Source: an uncultured Verrucomicrobiales bacterium
GTDB lineage: Bacteria > Verrucomicrobiota > Verrucomicrobiia > Verrucomicrobiales > Akkermansiaceae
Length of the DNA stretch: 28,595 nt
Direction: 5' to 3'
Assembly (NCBI GenBank): GCA_937885815.1
Contig: CALABM010000110.1
Location: forward strand, 1 to 28,595
The position numbers and the translations under genes were made by a program. A model generated the notes under the pieces. That model did no database searches. It had not been told where the DNA came from and worked only from the letters and a program-made list of their open reading frames with translations. Positions within the stretch are counted from its first letter, which is position 1; each line of letters opens with the position of its first letter. Below, piece by piece: positions 14,632-24,627 of this stretch.

Positions 14632-17600
14632 TTATTTGCGGCGGCGGCGGGCAGCAAGGCCGGCCAGAGCCAACAGACTGAGTGTGACTGTTGTCGGCTC
14701 AGGAACATTCATAGAAAGCTCCAAGATGCCACCCTTCTGGCCATCACTGCCTGCCGTATAGGTCAGCAGGTAGTCATCGCTCAGGTTGGTGAAGTAGGTG
14801 GAAGCGAGGTACGTGCCGGTTGTGCCGGAAGGCAGTTCGTATACCGCATCAGAGCTCTCCAGCGTAAGCATATCTATACCGGAGAACAGCACACAACTCT
14901 GGCCAGTTGAAAGCATAATGGCCAGCTCCTGAGATGAGATATCCAAGGTCGCACCTTGGTGAATGGTGAGTGTGCTGCCCATGGCAACACCGCCAACTGC
15001 TACCTGCAGCTCGGCTCCGGAAGCGAGGGTCAGATTAGCATTCACCTTAGCACCGGAGGCGAAGGTGGCGGACTTATTCACGATGATGTGAGATTCGAAG
15101 GCCTCTTCCTGAGCGGTGCCGGTGTAAGCAGAAACTGTGAGATTCTCACCAACCACCAGCTCATCGATATCAAGACTGGCGACAGCCTGCAGCACGGTGA
15201 GATCGCCAGCGCTGGCGAAGATATCCGAGAGGGAATTGTCTGCATTATTCACCGTCAGCTTGCCGCTACCTGCATTTTCCACGGAGGAATTGTCAAGCTT
15301 GTTGGTAAGTGTCGTATCCCCAGCTCCGGTATGTTTGGCGTGACCATTGGTCAACGTGTAGTTGGCATTACCGGCACCGTAGTCTTGGGAGGAGGAGGAC
15401 GTGTTGTCCAGCGTAGCATTATCTGCTGCGCCACGGTTGGAGAACTCCATACCGGCAAGGGAAATGGAAGCACCCTTGGCCAGATTCACGGAAGAGCCGG
15501 AGGACAGATTGACGTTATTTGTGCCGCTCATATCCAGCTGGCCGTCCTGAGCTACATTAAGCTCAGCATTTCCGTAGGTGGTGAAGTTGTTAACATCCAC
15601 GGTCAGCTTACTGCCAGCTGCAACATCGACGGAGGCGCCGGTATCATGCAATCCCTTGCTGGCATTGATGTAGTTGTGGTGAACATCATCCACCGACCTC
15701 AACTCGGCCTCAGCGCCGGCAGCCGTAGCCAAAGAGCCCTTGATATAGAAGGCACCGTTGTCTGCGCGGTTGACAGTTGCGCCATCTTGCAGCAGCAAGG
15801 TAGCACCGTCGTTAATCTGCAAGCGTGAGTTACCCGTTATCGTCAGCGTATGACCAGCTCCGATGTTCATGGTGCCGCCAATATTAGCACCGGTGGTAGC
15901 CCAGTCACCGCTATTACCACGATTCATATTAAATGTCACGTCATTAAGGACATTGAAGCGACCATTGAACGTGGTGGTTACAGCGCCGTTCAGAGACATG
16001 GATTCAGCGGTGAAGTTAATCGTGCCGGCATCGGATGCTGACAGCACATTACCATTGTTAAAGGTATAGGCTCCACCCTGCAGATTCAGTGTTGCCCCGT
16101 CCTTCACCACCAGCATGCCACCATTGATGGTAGCAGATTCCGCGGACAGAGAAGCGGTTGCATTATCAGCCACAGTTACTGTGCCGGAAGTCAGAGTATT
16201 GCTGCCCGTCATGGTGACGGCTGCCTGATTTTGCAGCTGCAGCGCCGAGCTGACAACCTTGCCGTTGTTAACCAGTGTGGTGCCGCTTGCGATTTCCAGC
16301 GTACCACCGGAAATGGAGTTATACAACTCATAATTACCCCCGGTAGAGAGAATAATCTTGCCGCCGCTAATGGTGGTTGCACCGGTGTAGGTATTCTGAG
16401 CAGTAAGCGTCAAGACACCGGCTCCGGCCTTTGTCAGGCCGCCTTCACCGCTGATGACGCCGGTAATGGTGCCGTTTTTGCCGTTGTTGACGTGGAACGT
16501 TGTGGATGTCTCCAGTACCACATCATTCTTCAGAATGGTGCCTGTGCCGTTAAATACCAGTTCGCCGTTCGTATTTGCTGAGTTCGTGCTCTTAGCGAGT
16601 CGAATAGTCGCGTCTTCATTGAAGGTAGAGGTATTCACCTGCAGGCGACCTTCCGCCACGATAATGTCACCCTCAATACCATTCAAATTGAAGCCTACGC
16701 CATTGTCCTTGGCAAGATGCAGCACCACATTACCAGCGCCGCTTACGTTGTCCATAGCGGTGGAGGTGTAATTTTGGTTGGTTTCCTTGCCGGTCATGGT
16801 AAGTGTAGCGCCCTCTTCTACCACGAGAGAACCCTGGGTGATGCTCTTAAGCTGCGCTTCAGTCAAAGACTGGGTGCCACCAGCCAAGTGCCAGGACGCG
16901 CCCTGCCCCAAATCCAGAGTTCCAACAGAAAGCCCGCCTGCCGTGGTGAGCGTTACGCCACCATCCACAGTAAGCGTGCCCACGCGGATACCCTCTGCAA
17001 CAGTCAGCGATGCATCTGCCGCAAAGGCCACACTGTCGCCGTTGCTGAAGGTGATATTATCGCCGAGGCAATCTTCCGTATCGTTCCAGTTAGTGGAGGT
17101 TGTATCCCATACGCCGGATTCACCACCGTTCCAGACGAAGCGACCGTCAACGATGAAGGACAACCAAGCGGAGCCATCAGAAATGCTCAGCTTAGCATTG
17201 TCCATCCAGAAAACTTGTTGATCGCCGATGTAGATATTCTCGGCCATATTGGTCCAATCGAGGGTGGCGCCATCTACCAAGTTGAAGATACGGTATTTGC
17301 CGGTCTGCTCAATATTGCCGAGCTGGATCTGACTGACGGGGCCCAGAGTGAGCTCACAGCCCAAATTCACACCACCCTGCATGGCGAAATCTGCGCCGGT
17401 GAGGTCAAGAACACCATTGTTCGCCAGAGTCAGGCTGCTAATGTGAGCCAGAGCCTCCAGACCATAGTTGCGCAGTTGCAGCTTGGCAAAATCCATAGCT
17501 CCGCGAGCGCCGATTTGCACAGCCCCCGAGCTCAGACCGGTCTCACTTGTTACGCGCAGGAGGCCCTCTTTCAGCGTGATACCACCGGTGAATGTGTTAT

Positions 17601-20600
17601 TGCCGGCCAGATTGACACCATTGGAGGTATTAATATAGAGGCTAAGGGCAGAATCGCCATCGCTGATGTTGGACTTAATGGTATAGATATTGTCCACTTG
17701 GTTCAAGTTCAGCGTACCGCTACCGGAAATAGTGCCTTGCAGCACGGCACCATCGCCATTATCACCGCCCTTAATGACAGCTCCGTCTGTTGTTTTGATG
17801 TTAGCAGTTATGGTAGTACCATTACCGCCACCATTGTACATTTCCAGAGTGCCGGACAGGTTAATTCTCTCCACCGTGAGACTGGTGGCGTAGTTGGTGC
17901 GAAGTGTTGCCCCGGTGGCAACCGTCAGCTCACCGGCGGAATGGGTTCCTGTAAAGGCAAGAGTACCGGAGCTTACCACATACTTCTCAATATTTGCCGC
18001 AGAATCGGCACCTACGACTACCGTGCCGGTGCCAACTTGAGTCAGGGTATAGCCATTCTGCTCAATAGCTGAATTCAATGTGGATGTACTGCCGGCAAAC
18101 GCAGACAGCTTGGAATCGGCTTCCAAGGAAAGCGTGCCGTTAAGTGTGGAACCACAGACATTAATGGAGCCGCCGCGTGCCACAATGTTACCGTTGTAGC
18201 TAGCTGCGCCCTGTGAATAGCAGCCGGCGGATTCAACAATGATATTGGCTGCCCCGGCGGCCTGGGCTACTTCGTTACCCCATGTACCGGATTTGATATG
18301 CAGGGAGTTCAGCCCGGAAATGGCAGGTGCGGCGCTGTTACCGTTCCCCCAGTCAACCACCAGCGTGCCATCACCGGTAACAGAACCGGCCAGCGTCCCG
18401 TCCGAGGTGACGACCAGCGTGCCGTTGTTGATAACGGTGCTGCCGGTTACCTTCATGGAGCTGTCAATCGTGGTTGTGCCTGTGCCATCGTGCACTAATG
18501 AACCCACAGTTGCCAAGCCCTGCCAATTGCTGACGTTATAATTCTGCGTAGCATTGAAAATGGCTTTATCGACCGATACCTGATCCCATACATAAACAGT
18601 CTTTCCGGCAGCAGTGTCGTCAAACACAGCTACTCTGTAATCCGTTCCGGCTGTGGCATTCTGCGCGCCGAACTTACCGGCTTGCCACATGTTTGAACCA
18701 TAATCCCCGGTACCATTCCAAACGATATACCCCTCCTTGGCGCTGAAGCTTACCTGAAGTGAGTTTGAATTGTTGGAGAAGGTGGCAGTCAAATATTCTG
18801 CACCGGTGGCTACTGTCTTACCGGCGAGGGAAGACCAGTCACCATTTGCGAGCGTATAGGTAGTTCCCGTAGCCAGCGCGTAGGAATGTGTGAACTGAAT
18901 CTCCTGAGTACTCAGGCCGCTGCTGATAGTCAGTCCGCCGGCCAGATTCAGCGCGGGAGAGGAACCGAGCGCGCGGCTATCAAAACTGAAGGTACCACCG
19001 TTAAGCACCAGCGCTGAATTAAATGTAGCAGCAGAAGAGGTACCCTCCGTATGCAAGACACTGAAGGTCTTGCCGGAATCAAGCGAGAAGCTGTCGTTAA
19101 TCTTCAAGCTGGCACCTTGAGCCACACCAACTCCGCTCAGCACCTTGGCCCCGGCGGATTCTATGCTCAGGGAGCCCCTGAGAGCAGTTGCGGTATCAAC
19201 AACCACGGTAGAGCCGTTAAGCTTCTGGCTACCTGTACCGTTCATCACTACGCTCAGTGAATTGGTTGCGGTATCCGCAGCCGTGCCCATGGTGCCGCTG
19301 TAGGTATAGTTGCCGCTGCCGGTGAAGGTCAATGTTGCATTGCGAGTAGAGCTCGGTGCAGAGTTTTGAGCGGAGTTTGTCACAGCAGCGCCGGCCATCA
19401 CGTGGCTGTAAGCATTGCCGTTCAGACCACCGATGTTGACATTGCTTGCGTTCACGGCAAATGTAGCCATGGCGTTGGCCGGATTCGTGACGTTATGCCC
19501 ACCGTTCAGGTTCAGAGTGGCACCGCTAATGGCATTCTCGCCGTTCACCTCCAGATAGGCTTGGTAACGACGCGATCCGTTGTCATAAGAACGGTTGAAG
19601 TTAATATTACCCGAAAACTCTCCGTCACCACCAATAATGACGCGAGCAGTTGTGCTGTGATTGGTATCTGAATTCCACGTTACAGTACCCTCACCACTCA
19701 ATTTATCAAACTGCCAGATGGTGTTCCATGTGAGGTCTTCGATTGCAAGAGACTTGCCGGAGCCAACATTAACATGGTCAAAGCGCTTAACCATATCCTC
19801 AGCAGCCCCGCCGCTACTGAATGAAGCATTTTGAGCAATGTTGACTGTGCCGCCTACGTGCTGCTCCGTCTTCTGATTCAGGTGAAGTGTACCCGCTGCG
19901 AAATCAATAGTACCGCCGTTGGTATTGTGCTCTTTTCCAACCAGTTCGAGGTGATAACCTGCAACCGTTGCACGAGCTCCGGCTTCCACCGAAAGGGAAC
20001 CGGTGAGAGCAGTCCTATTATCTGTAGACTCTGAGCCTGTGAGAAGTGTGGCACCATTTGCCAGCACGATATTACCGCCGGTCGTGCGCACCACAGTGCC
20101 GGCATTGGAGGTATTATCCCTCGCGCCCAGATTCAGCGTAGCACCGGATTCTACTCGAGTCACCCCTTGCTGAGAGAGAGCATTATCAACGCCCAGTCGG
20201 ACGGTGCCTTCTTTCACTGTGAATTGATTCCAGCTGCTATCTGTGGAGTTCAGCACAACTTCGGCAGCACCCGTCTTCTCCATTTGAGCCAGTCGGATAG
20301 CACCATTCAACGTGCTGGTTGAGGTAGCATTCAGCACCAGCTTGCCGTTGTTATCACCGGTAAGAAGACCACCCGTTGCCAGCTGCAGGTTATTAAGCGT
20401 CTGTGTCGTATTACCAACATTCACAATACCGCCTGCTTGCACATTCACAGCAGCGGCGCTGCTCAGTGCGTTATCCGCAGCAAAGCCCAGCGTGATATCC
20501 CCCTGTAGCCCATCTTTGTGCCCCATCACAGTAACAGTACCATCCACGGCAGCGGCATCGCCGAGCACGACTGTACCGCCGGAAAGCCCCTGCCCGTCAA

Positions 20601-23600
20601 CAATGACATCATGCCCGTCAGCTAAGGTACTGTTCAGGACGAGGGTGGCGCCGTTCATAGCGGCAAATCTGTAGGCCTGATTAGCGCCCACGACGATGTC
20701 TCCGCTGTATACTGCATCTTGGGAGGCACCAAGAGCCAACGCCGCGTGAGATGTCATGTCAATTGCACCGTTGGACATATCATCCACCAGTGCGATACCG
20801 GTAGAATCCGTCTTGATATTGCTAAGGGAGTTACCTGTAGAAAGTAACAGACCGTTGCCATAAGTCAAGCCCACCATAGACCCGCCAAGTGCGCCCTCAT
20901 CAAAAGAGAAGCGAATGCCGGAACTATTGAAAATGATGCTGCCCGTGAAATTATTCCCGCTATTGCTCAGGTGCACCGAGCCGGATGACAGCTCGCCGGC
21001 GCCCAATATCAGGTCGTTATCACCGGTCAACAGGAAGTTGACGATGAGGTCACCACCACCGCCGCCAAGACGCCATGCGCCATCCACCGCGGCCAACCCC
21101 TCAGTCGTCCCGGCCACACCGTACTCAACAACCTTGCCGAGTTCAGCACCAATATACAGCCCCTCGTGATCGATAAGATTGAGCTGGTTTTGTGTGTTTT
21201 GAGAAAGAGCCATGGTACCTGTAGAAGCGGAATCGACACGTTCCAACAAATCAGCTCCGCTCTCGGCGTGCGAGGCAATCCATGCATTCTCCTCCACCAG
21301 CCATTTGTTAGTTGTCGTATCACCGAGAGAGGAAGCGGTTTCGGCGATAAGGCCGCCGTTATGCAAAGTCTTGGTACCGGAGAAAGAGTTGTTGCCACTC
21401 AACGTCAGAGAAACCTCTGAGTTCTTCAAATCGACGCTGACATTACCCTGCCCAGTGATGTTGCCGGCATACGTAGCGTTAGCGGTCACGCCTTCACTGT
21501 ACTCCACCCGCATGTCTGCCCCGGCAGCCAGAGCCACATTGCCCTTGTGCCCATGGAAATCAGCTATGGCAGCTGTGCTTTCTAAGCGCTGGCCACCCTC
21601 AATGTATTCCTGCTCGTGCTGCACGCTTTCGCGCATCACAAATGCACCACCGGCTTCCACCGTTATATCACCGGTGAGTCGGGCGTGGCTTCCCAGCTCA
21701 AATGTAGCGCCATTCTTAACGGTTACATCTGAAGTGGCATCGGCATAGTGCCAATCCATTTCGTTGAAATAGCGATTTGCATTCGTACCGGTGGCAGAGC
21801 CTTTGCCGTGGACGGTATTTGTGCCAACAAGACTCAGGGTACCGCTGTTAACAGTCATTCCGCTGCCCTCAGTGCTCAGGCTGGTAAAGATGCTGTTAAG
21901 TGTAAGCTTGGAACCAGCACCGCCGTCATATACAAACTGCAGCACGCTGTCCTTTCCGTTGTCACGGAATGAACCGAGGAAAGTCTGCTCACCGCTCTGG
22001 GTCCAAGTGAGGGTGGTGGTGCTACCGGATTTCATGTTGGCCACGATGGCGCTTTCATCCAGTGCATGAATGGTGAACCCATCGGCAGAGACGTCCGTGT
22101 TGCCGTTGTTCCAAGTCATGCTGTTGCCATTCATATCAAGCACACCACCCTGGTGGCCGAACGTGAAGTCGCGAGCAATCTGATTAATGTTGCTGATGAC
22201 TACGGTCGTGCCGGTATTTGCCAGCACATTGTAGGCGGCATAACCATTATCCCGGTTAAGATAGGTAGTGCCGGCACCACCCAGATTGAGCAGTACCTTG
22301 TTGTTACCTGTACCCTCTACATACAAATCACCGTCACCGATTTTGCGCCATTCGTACACATGATTTGCAGATCCGGTAAGTGTGGTGTGTACCTCTACAC
22401 CGGCATCTATCACATAACCGGCATGGTTGAACTGATAGCTACCATCGCCGCCGGATGAAATGTTGAAGCGTGCAGTCTCCATCCCTTCACCCAGGCTGAA
22501 CTGAGCATAGCCTATGCCGAGATCCACCGTGGCATCCAGTACAACGTCCGTGGAAGCAGCCGCTGCCTTGAATACCAGATTATCAGTCATGTACAAATCG
22601 GCATAGGTCAGTTCCTTACCGGCTGTAGCATGTGTCCCCTCAATGTAGGGTGCAGCATTCAGATAATCGTTGTTATAGTTATACCAAGTATCACTGTCAA
22701 TGACGCCGGAAAGATCCTTCCAAGTGTTGATACCACTCTTCACACCAACAAAGCTCTGCAGAACGTTGCCGTTGGCGTCCGTCACCGTGCCGGAATACGG
22801 GGTCGTGCTAACAGGGCGATTCATCCCGTAGTTGTATGCCACATTATCAGCACTTACGACATCACCGGCCTTGTTCACCGCGCCGATGTGAAGCGTGGAA
22901 GCGCTGCTCACCACCTTGTCGTAGCTGTTAAGCACCTGATCAACATAGCTCACAGCACCCCAAGTGGAGGTACCATAGCCGCCGATGTAAGCCACGGCGC
23001 CCACGTACTCATACTGCTGCGTATTCTCGTTGTAGATGAAAATAGGACTGCCGGAGTCACCGCTCTGGCCTGCAAATGGCATGGGCTGTGAGGATGAAAT
23101 GGAGTAGTAGCCCTCCCTCTCGAAAGTGGTGTGAATGATATCACCCTCGCCATCCTTACCACCGGTGGCAGCTTGGTCAACCGTATCGATACCGCTGATA
23201 ATGTAACCATAGGCTCCGGCCAAACTGCTTATGGTGCCGGTTGTTGTATCATACATCTTCATGGCGCCGGCGCCTGCATGGTAGACCAACTGTCCCATGG
23301 CGTATTCACGCATCTCTGCCGATGAGCCGGAGAACAAGGTAGCAGTCTCCACATCGGTGATAACCTTGCTCATGCGTGTTACCTTGTGGTCAAAGCCCCC
23401 ATTACCTCGGTTATCGTAACCACCGTCCGGGGAATGCAGGAAGGTTTCGCTGTTGTCTATACGGTACTCAATACCTTGGTACAGGACCTGCTGATTGGAT
23501 GCCAAGTAGCCACCGGTAAAGCCGCCACTTGTTACACCGTTGTGCTGCACAGATACCGTTGCATTGTAACCCAGCGACATGAAGGCACCATCGTTCGTCG

Positions 23601-23883
23601 TGCCGGTGAAGTTAGGCATCTCATGCGGCAACAGGTAATCATTCTGCCCGCCGATATAAGTCAGCACCACACCGCCATCTTGCTCGCGGATGTAGCTCAA
23701 CAAAGCGTTGGCCGTGGCATCTGTTTTATATCGCCCAAGGTTTTGACCATAATCGGCGTACGTAATCAGAGACACATCACTATTCATAATCGCAGCATCA
23801 AGCATTGGTACTGTCGTAGTCAACGCTATAGCATACAATGACAAAAGTGACTTGCGGAGAGAAACGGGAAGATGCAGTTTCAT
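14632..23883 (-). CDS. Giant S6-like serine protease / beta-helix surface protein with PEP-CTERM
   Basis: The 3083-residue exported protein has three parts. (1) A signal peptide, about residues 1-30. (2) A chymotrypsin-fold protease domain (about 35-330) like family S6 (IgA protease/SPATE): H114 in VQHNG, D165 in GFDHKV followed by MSKVITDVE, and S277 in GDSGSP form a plausible intact triad. (3) A very long Gly/Ser/Thr/Asn-rich beta-helix (about 400-3040) with autotransporter-associated repeats such as KAGAGVLTLTAQNTYTGATT and WNGGESGVWDTTSTNWND. The C-terminus is VPEP, a hydrophobic helix (TTVTLSLLALAGLAA) and RRRRK: a PEP-CTERM sorting signal. There is no C-terminal beta-barrel, so it is not a classical type V autotransporter. 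Anchoring via an exosortase is inferred. Targets could be host mucins, glycoproteins or its own passenger. The gene stands alone with its own promoter and terminator. Confidence 0.9.
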   Translation of the reverse strand: MKLHLPVSLRKSLLSLYAIALTTTVPMLDAAIMNSDVSLITYADYGQNLGRYKTDATANALLSYIREQDGGVVLTYIGGQNDYLLPHEMPNFTGTTNDGAFMSLGYNATVSVQHNGVTSGGFTGGYLASNQQVLYQGIEYRIDNSETFLHSPDGGYDNRGNGGFDHKVTRMSKVITDVETATLFSGSSAEMREYAMGQLVYHAGAGAMKMYDTTTGTISSLAGAYGYIISGIDTVDQAATGGKDGEGDIIHTTFEREGYYSISSSQPMPFAGQSGDSGSPIFIYNENTQQYEYVGAVAYIGGYGTSTWGAVSYVDQVLNSYDKVVSSASTLHIGAVNKAGDVVSADNVAYNYGMNRPVSTTPYSGTVTDANGNVLQSFVGVKSGINTWKDLSGVIDSDTWYNYNNDYLNAAPYIEGTHATAGKELTYADLYMTDNLVFKAAAASTDVVLDATVDLGIGYAQFSLGEGMETARFNISSGGDGSYQFNHAGYVIDAGVEVHTTLTGSANHVYEWRKIGDGDLYVEGTGNNKVLLNLGGAGTTYLNRDNGYAAYNVLANTGTTVVISNINQIARDFTFGHQGGVLDMNGNSMTWNNGNTDVSADGFTIHALDESAIVANMKSGSTTTLTWTQSGEQTFLGSFRDNGKDSVLQFVYDGGAGSKLTLNSIFTSLSTEGSGMTVNSGTLSLVGTNTVHGKGSATGTNANRYFNEMDWHYADATSDVTVKNGATFELGSHARLTGDITVEAGGAFVMRESVQHEQEYIEGGQRLESTAAIADFHGHKGNVALAAGADMRVEYSEGVTANATYAGNITGQGNVSVDLKNSEVSLTLSGNNSFSGTKTLHNGGLIAETASSLGDTTTNKWLVEENAWIASHAESGADLLERVDSASTGTMALSQNTQNQLNLIDHEGLYIGAELGKVVEYGVAGTTEGLAAVDGAWRLGGGGGDLIVNFLLTGDNDLILGAGELSSGSVHLSNSGNNFTGSIIFNSSGIRFSFDEGALGGSMVGLTYGNGLLLSTGNSLSNIKTDSTGIALVDDMSNGAIDMTSHAALALGASQDAVYSGDIVVGANQAYRFAAMNGATLVLNSTLADGHDVIVDGQGLSGGTVVLGDAAAVDGTVTVMGHKDGLQGDITLGFAADNALSSAAAVNVQAGGIVNVGNTTQTLNNLQLATGGLLTGDNNGKLVLNATSTSTLNGAIRLAQMEKTGAAEVVLNSTDSSWNQFTVKEGTVRLGVDNALSQQGVTRVESGATLNLGARDNTSNAGTVVRTTGGNIVLANGATLLTGSESTDNRTALTGSLSVEAGARATVAGYHLELVGKEHNTNGGTIDFAAGTLHLNQKTEQHVGGTVNIAQNASFSSGGAAEDMVKRFDHVNVGSGKSLAIEDLTWNTIWQFDKLSGEGTVTWNSDTNHSTTARVIIGGDGEFSGNINFNRSYDNGSRRYQAYLEVNGENAISGATLNLNGGHNVTNPANAMATFAVNASNVNIGGLNGNAYSHVMAGAAVTNSAQNSAPSSTRNATLTFTGSGNYTYSGTMGTAADTATNSLSVVMNGTGSQKLNGSTVVVDTATALRGSLSIESAGAKVLSGVGVAQGASLKINDSFSLDSGKTFSVLHTEGTSSAATFNSALVLNGGTFSFDSRALGSSPALNLAGGLTISSGLSTQEIQFTHSYALATGTTYTLANGDWSSLAGKTVATGAEYLTATFSNNSNSLQVSFSAKEGYIVWNGTGDYGSNMWQAGKFGAQNATAGTDYRVAVFDDTAAGKTVYVWDQVSVDKAIFNATQNYNVSNWQGLATVGSLVHDGTGTTTIDSSMKVTGSTVINNGTLVVTSDGTLAGSVTGDGTLVVDWGNGNSAAPAISGLNSLHIKSGTWGNEVAQAAGAANIIVESAGCYSQGAASYNGNIVARGGSINVCGSTLNGTLSLEADSKLSAFAGSTSTLNSAIEQNGYTLTQVGTGTVVVGADSAANIEKYVVSSGTLAFTGTHSAGELTVATGATLRTNYATSLTVERINLSGTLEMYNGGGNGTTITANIKTTDGAVIKGGDNGDGAVLQGTISGSGTLNLNQVDNIYTIKSNISDGDSALSLYINTSNGVNLAGNNTFTGGITLKEGLLRVTSETGLSSGAVQIGARGAMDFAKLQLRNYGLEALAHISSLTLANNGVLDLTGADFAMQGGVNLGCELTLGPVSQIQLGNIEQTGKYRIFNLVDGATLDWTNMAENIYIGDQQVFWMDNAKLSISDGSAWLSFIVDGRFVWNGGESGVWDTTSTNWNDTEDCLGDNITFSNGDSVAFAADASLTVAEGIRVGTLTVDGGVTLTTAGGLSVGTLDLGQGASWHLAGGTQSLTEAQLKSITQGSLVVEEGATLTMTGKETNQNYTSTAMDNVSGAGNVVLHLAKDNGVGFNLNGIEGDIIVAEGRLQVNTSTFNEDATIRLAKSTNSANTNGELVFNGTGTILKNDVVLETSTTFHVNNGKNGTITGVISGEGGLTKAGAGVLTLTAQNTYTGATTISGGKIILSTGGNYELYNSISGGTLEIASGTTLVNNGKVVSSALQLQNQAAVTMTGSNTLTSGTVTVADNATASLSAESATINGGMLVVKDGATLNLQGGAYTFNNGNVLSASDAGTINFTAESMSLNGAVTTTFNGRFNVLNDVTFNMNRGNSGDWATTGANIGGTMNIGAGHTLTITGNSRLQINDGATLLLQDGATVNRADNGAFYIKGSLATAAGAEAELRSVDDVHHNYINASKGLHDTGASVDVAAGSKLTVDVNNFTTYGNAELNVAQDGQLDMSGTNNVNLSSGSSVNLAKGASISLAGMEFSNRGAADNATLDNTSSSSQDYGAGNANYTLTNGHAKHTGAGDTTLTNKLDNSSVENAGSGKLTVNNADNSLSDIFASAGDLTVLQAVASLDIDELVVGENLTVSAYTGTAQEEAFESHIIVNKSATFASGAKVNANLTLASGAELQVAVGGVAMGSTLTIHQGATLDISSQELAIMLSTGQSCVLFSGIDMLTLESSDAVYELPSGTTGTYLASTYFTNLSDDYLLTYTAGSDGQKGGILELSMNVPEPTTVTLSLLALAGLAARRRRK

Positions 23884-23891
23884 GGCGAGAA

Positions 23892-23921
23892 AATATACGG
23901 TCTTTCATTCTAGCTTGTCAA
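23892..23921 (-). promoter_or_regulatory. Promoter of giant surface protein, predicted leaderless
   Basis: On the minus strand TTGACA (23921-23916, perfect -35), an 18-base spacer and TATATT (23897-23892), with 8 bases to the ATG at 23883. The mRNA should start at or within a base or two of the start codon. It is divergent from the sufT promoter. Confidence 0.65.
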
Positions 23922-24002
23922 GACTTCAGAGTCAAGGCAAATCACAGAACAAATGCATTTGGTTTTATAACTTACTCAATTTTGCAATGGCATAGATTAG
24001 TC

Positions 24003-24030
24003 TTGCATCAGGAAAGAAATCTGAGATAAT
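24003..24030 (+). promoter_or_regulatory. Extended -10 promoter of sufT
   Basis: TTGCAT (24003-24008), a 16-base spacer and GATAAT (24025-24030) with an extended TGn element (TGA, 24022-24024). The -10 box overlaps the ATG at 24029, so the start codon at 24044 is favoured; transcription should begin near 24037. Confidence 0.68.
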
Positions 24031-24043
24031 GGCGCACACGACC

Positions 24044-24589
24044 ATGTTTAATCAGGAAGTCATCACAGAGGCGGAGACAGCCGGTGTACAGGTACCGGCG
24101 GGTAATGCAGTGATTCTGCCGGAGGGGTCCCGTATCTATATCACCCAGATGCTGGGTAATTCCATCACAGCCGCGACGGATATCGGGCTGGTGCGCATAT
24201 CCCGGCATGAGGCAGCACGCGCAGGCATCATTGCACCGGAACAAGCGGAGGTGGCCCAGGAAGATTTGAGCAATCTGACGCTGGAAGAGAAAGTGTGGAA
24301 GGTGCTCGGCGGCGTGTATGACCCTGAAATTCCTGTGGACATCGTCAACCTCGGTCTTATTTATGAGGTGGAAGTAATCCCCCAGAAAGAGGCCGGTGCT
24401 TACGTGCATGTGCGCATGACGCTCACCGCACCGGGCTGCAGCATGGGGCCTCACCTCATGGCTGAAGCAGAGGCCGGCATCTCCGCGCTGGAAGGCGTGG
24501 GCGAGGTGAACATTGAGTTCGTGTGGGATCCGCCGTGGAATCAGGACATGATGACGGAAGAGGCCCGCATGCAGCTGGGGCTCATCTGA
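24044..24589 (+). CDS. sufT: SufT, MIP18/DUF59-family Fe-S assembly factor
   Basis: This is the long form of SufT (181 residues from the ATG at 24044), thought to help mature Fe-S proteins, probably by aiding transfer of clusters made by SUF. The N-terminal part (about 1-75) carries the SufT-specific segment with LPEGSRIYITQMLGNS. The C-terminal MIP18/DUF59 domain has YDPEIPVDIVNLGLIY (DPE motif) and TLTAPGCSMGPHL, with the conserved cysteine, and ends VWDPPWNQDMMTEEARMQLGL as expected. An ATG at 24029 would add five residues but lies in the -10 box. sufT is separated from sufBCD by the tRNA and the giant minus-strand gene, and probably forms an operon with the next gene and uvrC. Confidence 0.9.
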   Translation: MFNQEVITEAETAGVQVPAGNAVILPEGSRIYITQMLGNSITAATDIGLVRISRHEAARAGIIAPEQAEVAQEDLSNLTLEEKVWKVLGGVYDPEIPVDIVNLGLIYEVEVIPQKEAGAYVHVRMTLTAPGCSMGPHLMAEAEAGISALEGVGEVNIEFVWDPPWNQDMMTEEARMQLGLI

Positions 24590-24627
24590 TACCGGAAAGC
24601 GGATAAGCAGAGAGAGGAGAGTTTTAT

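Noticed and set aside
16717..18072. 451-codon plus-strand ORF and many others across 14.6-23.9 kb
   Set aside because: All lie opposite the continuous 3083-codon surface-protein frame, which has signal peptide, protease motifs and PEP-CTERM; the antisense frames show no motifs.
14632..23883. Repeated short motifs that might suggest a CRISPR array or tandem DNA repeats
   Set aside because: The repetition is at protein level (beta-helix rungs) with variable DNA and no regular spacer length.
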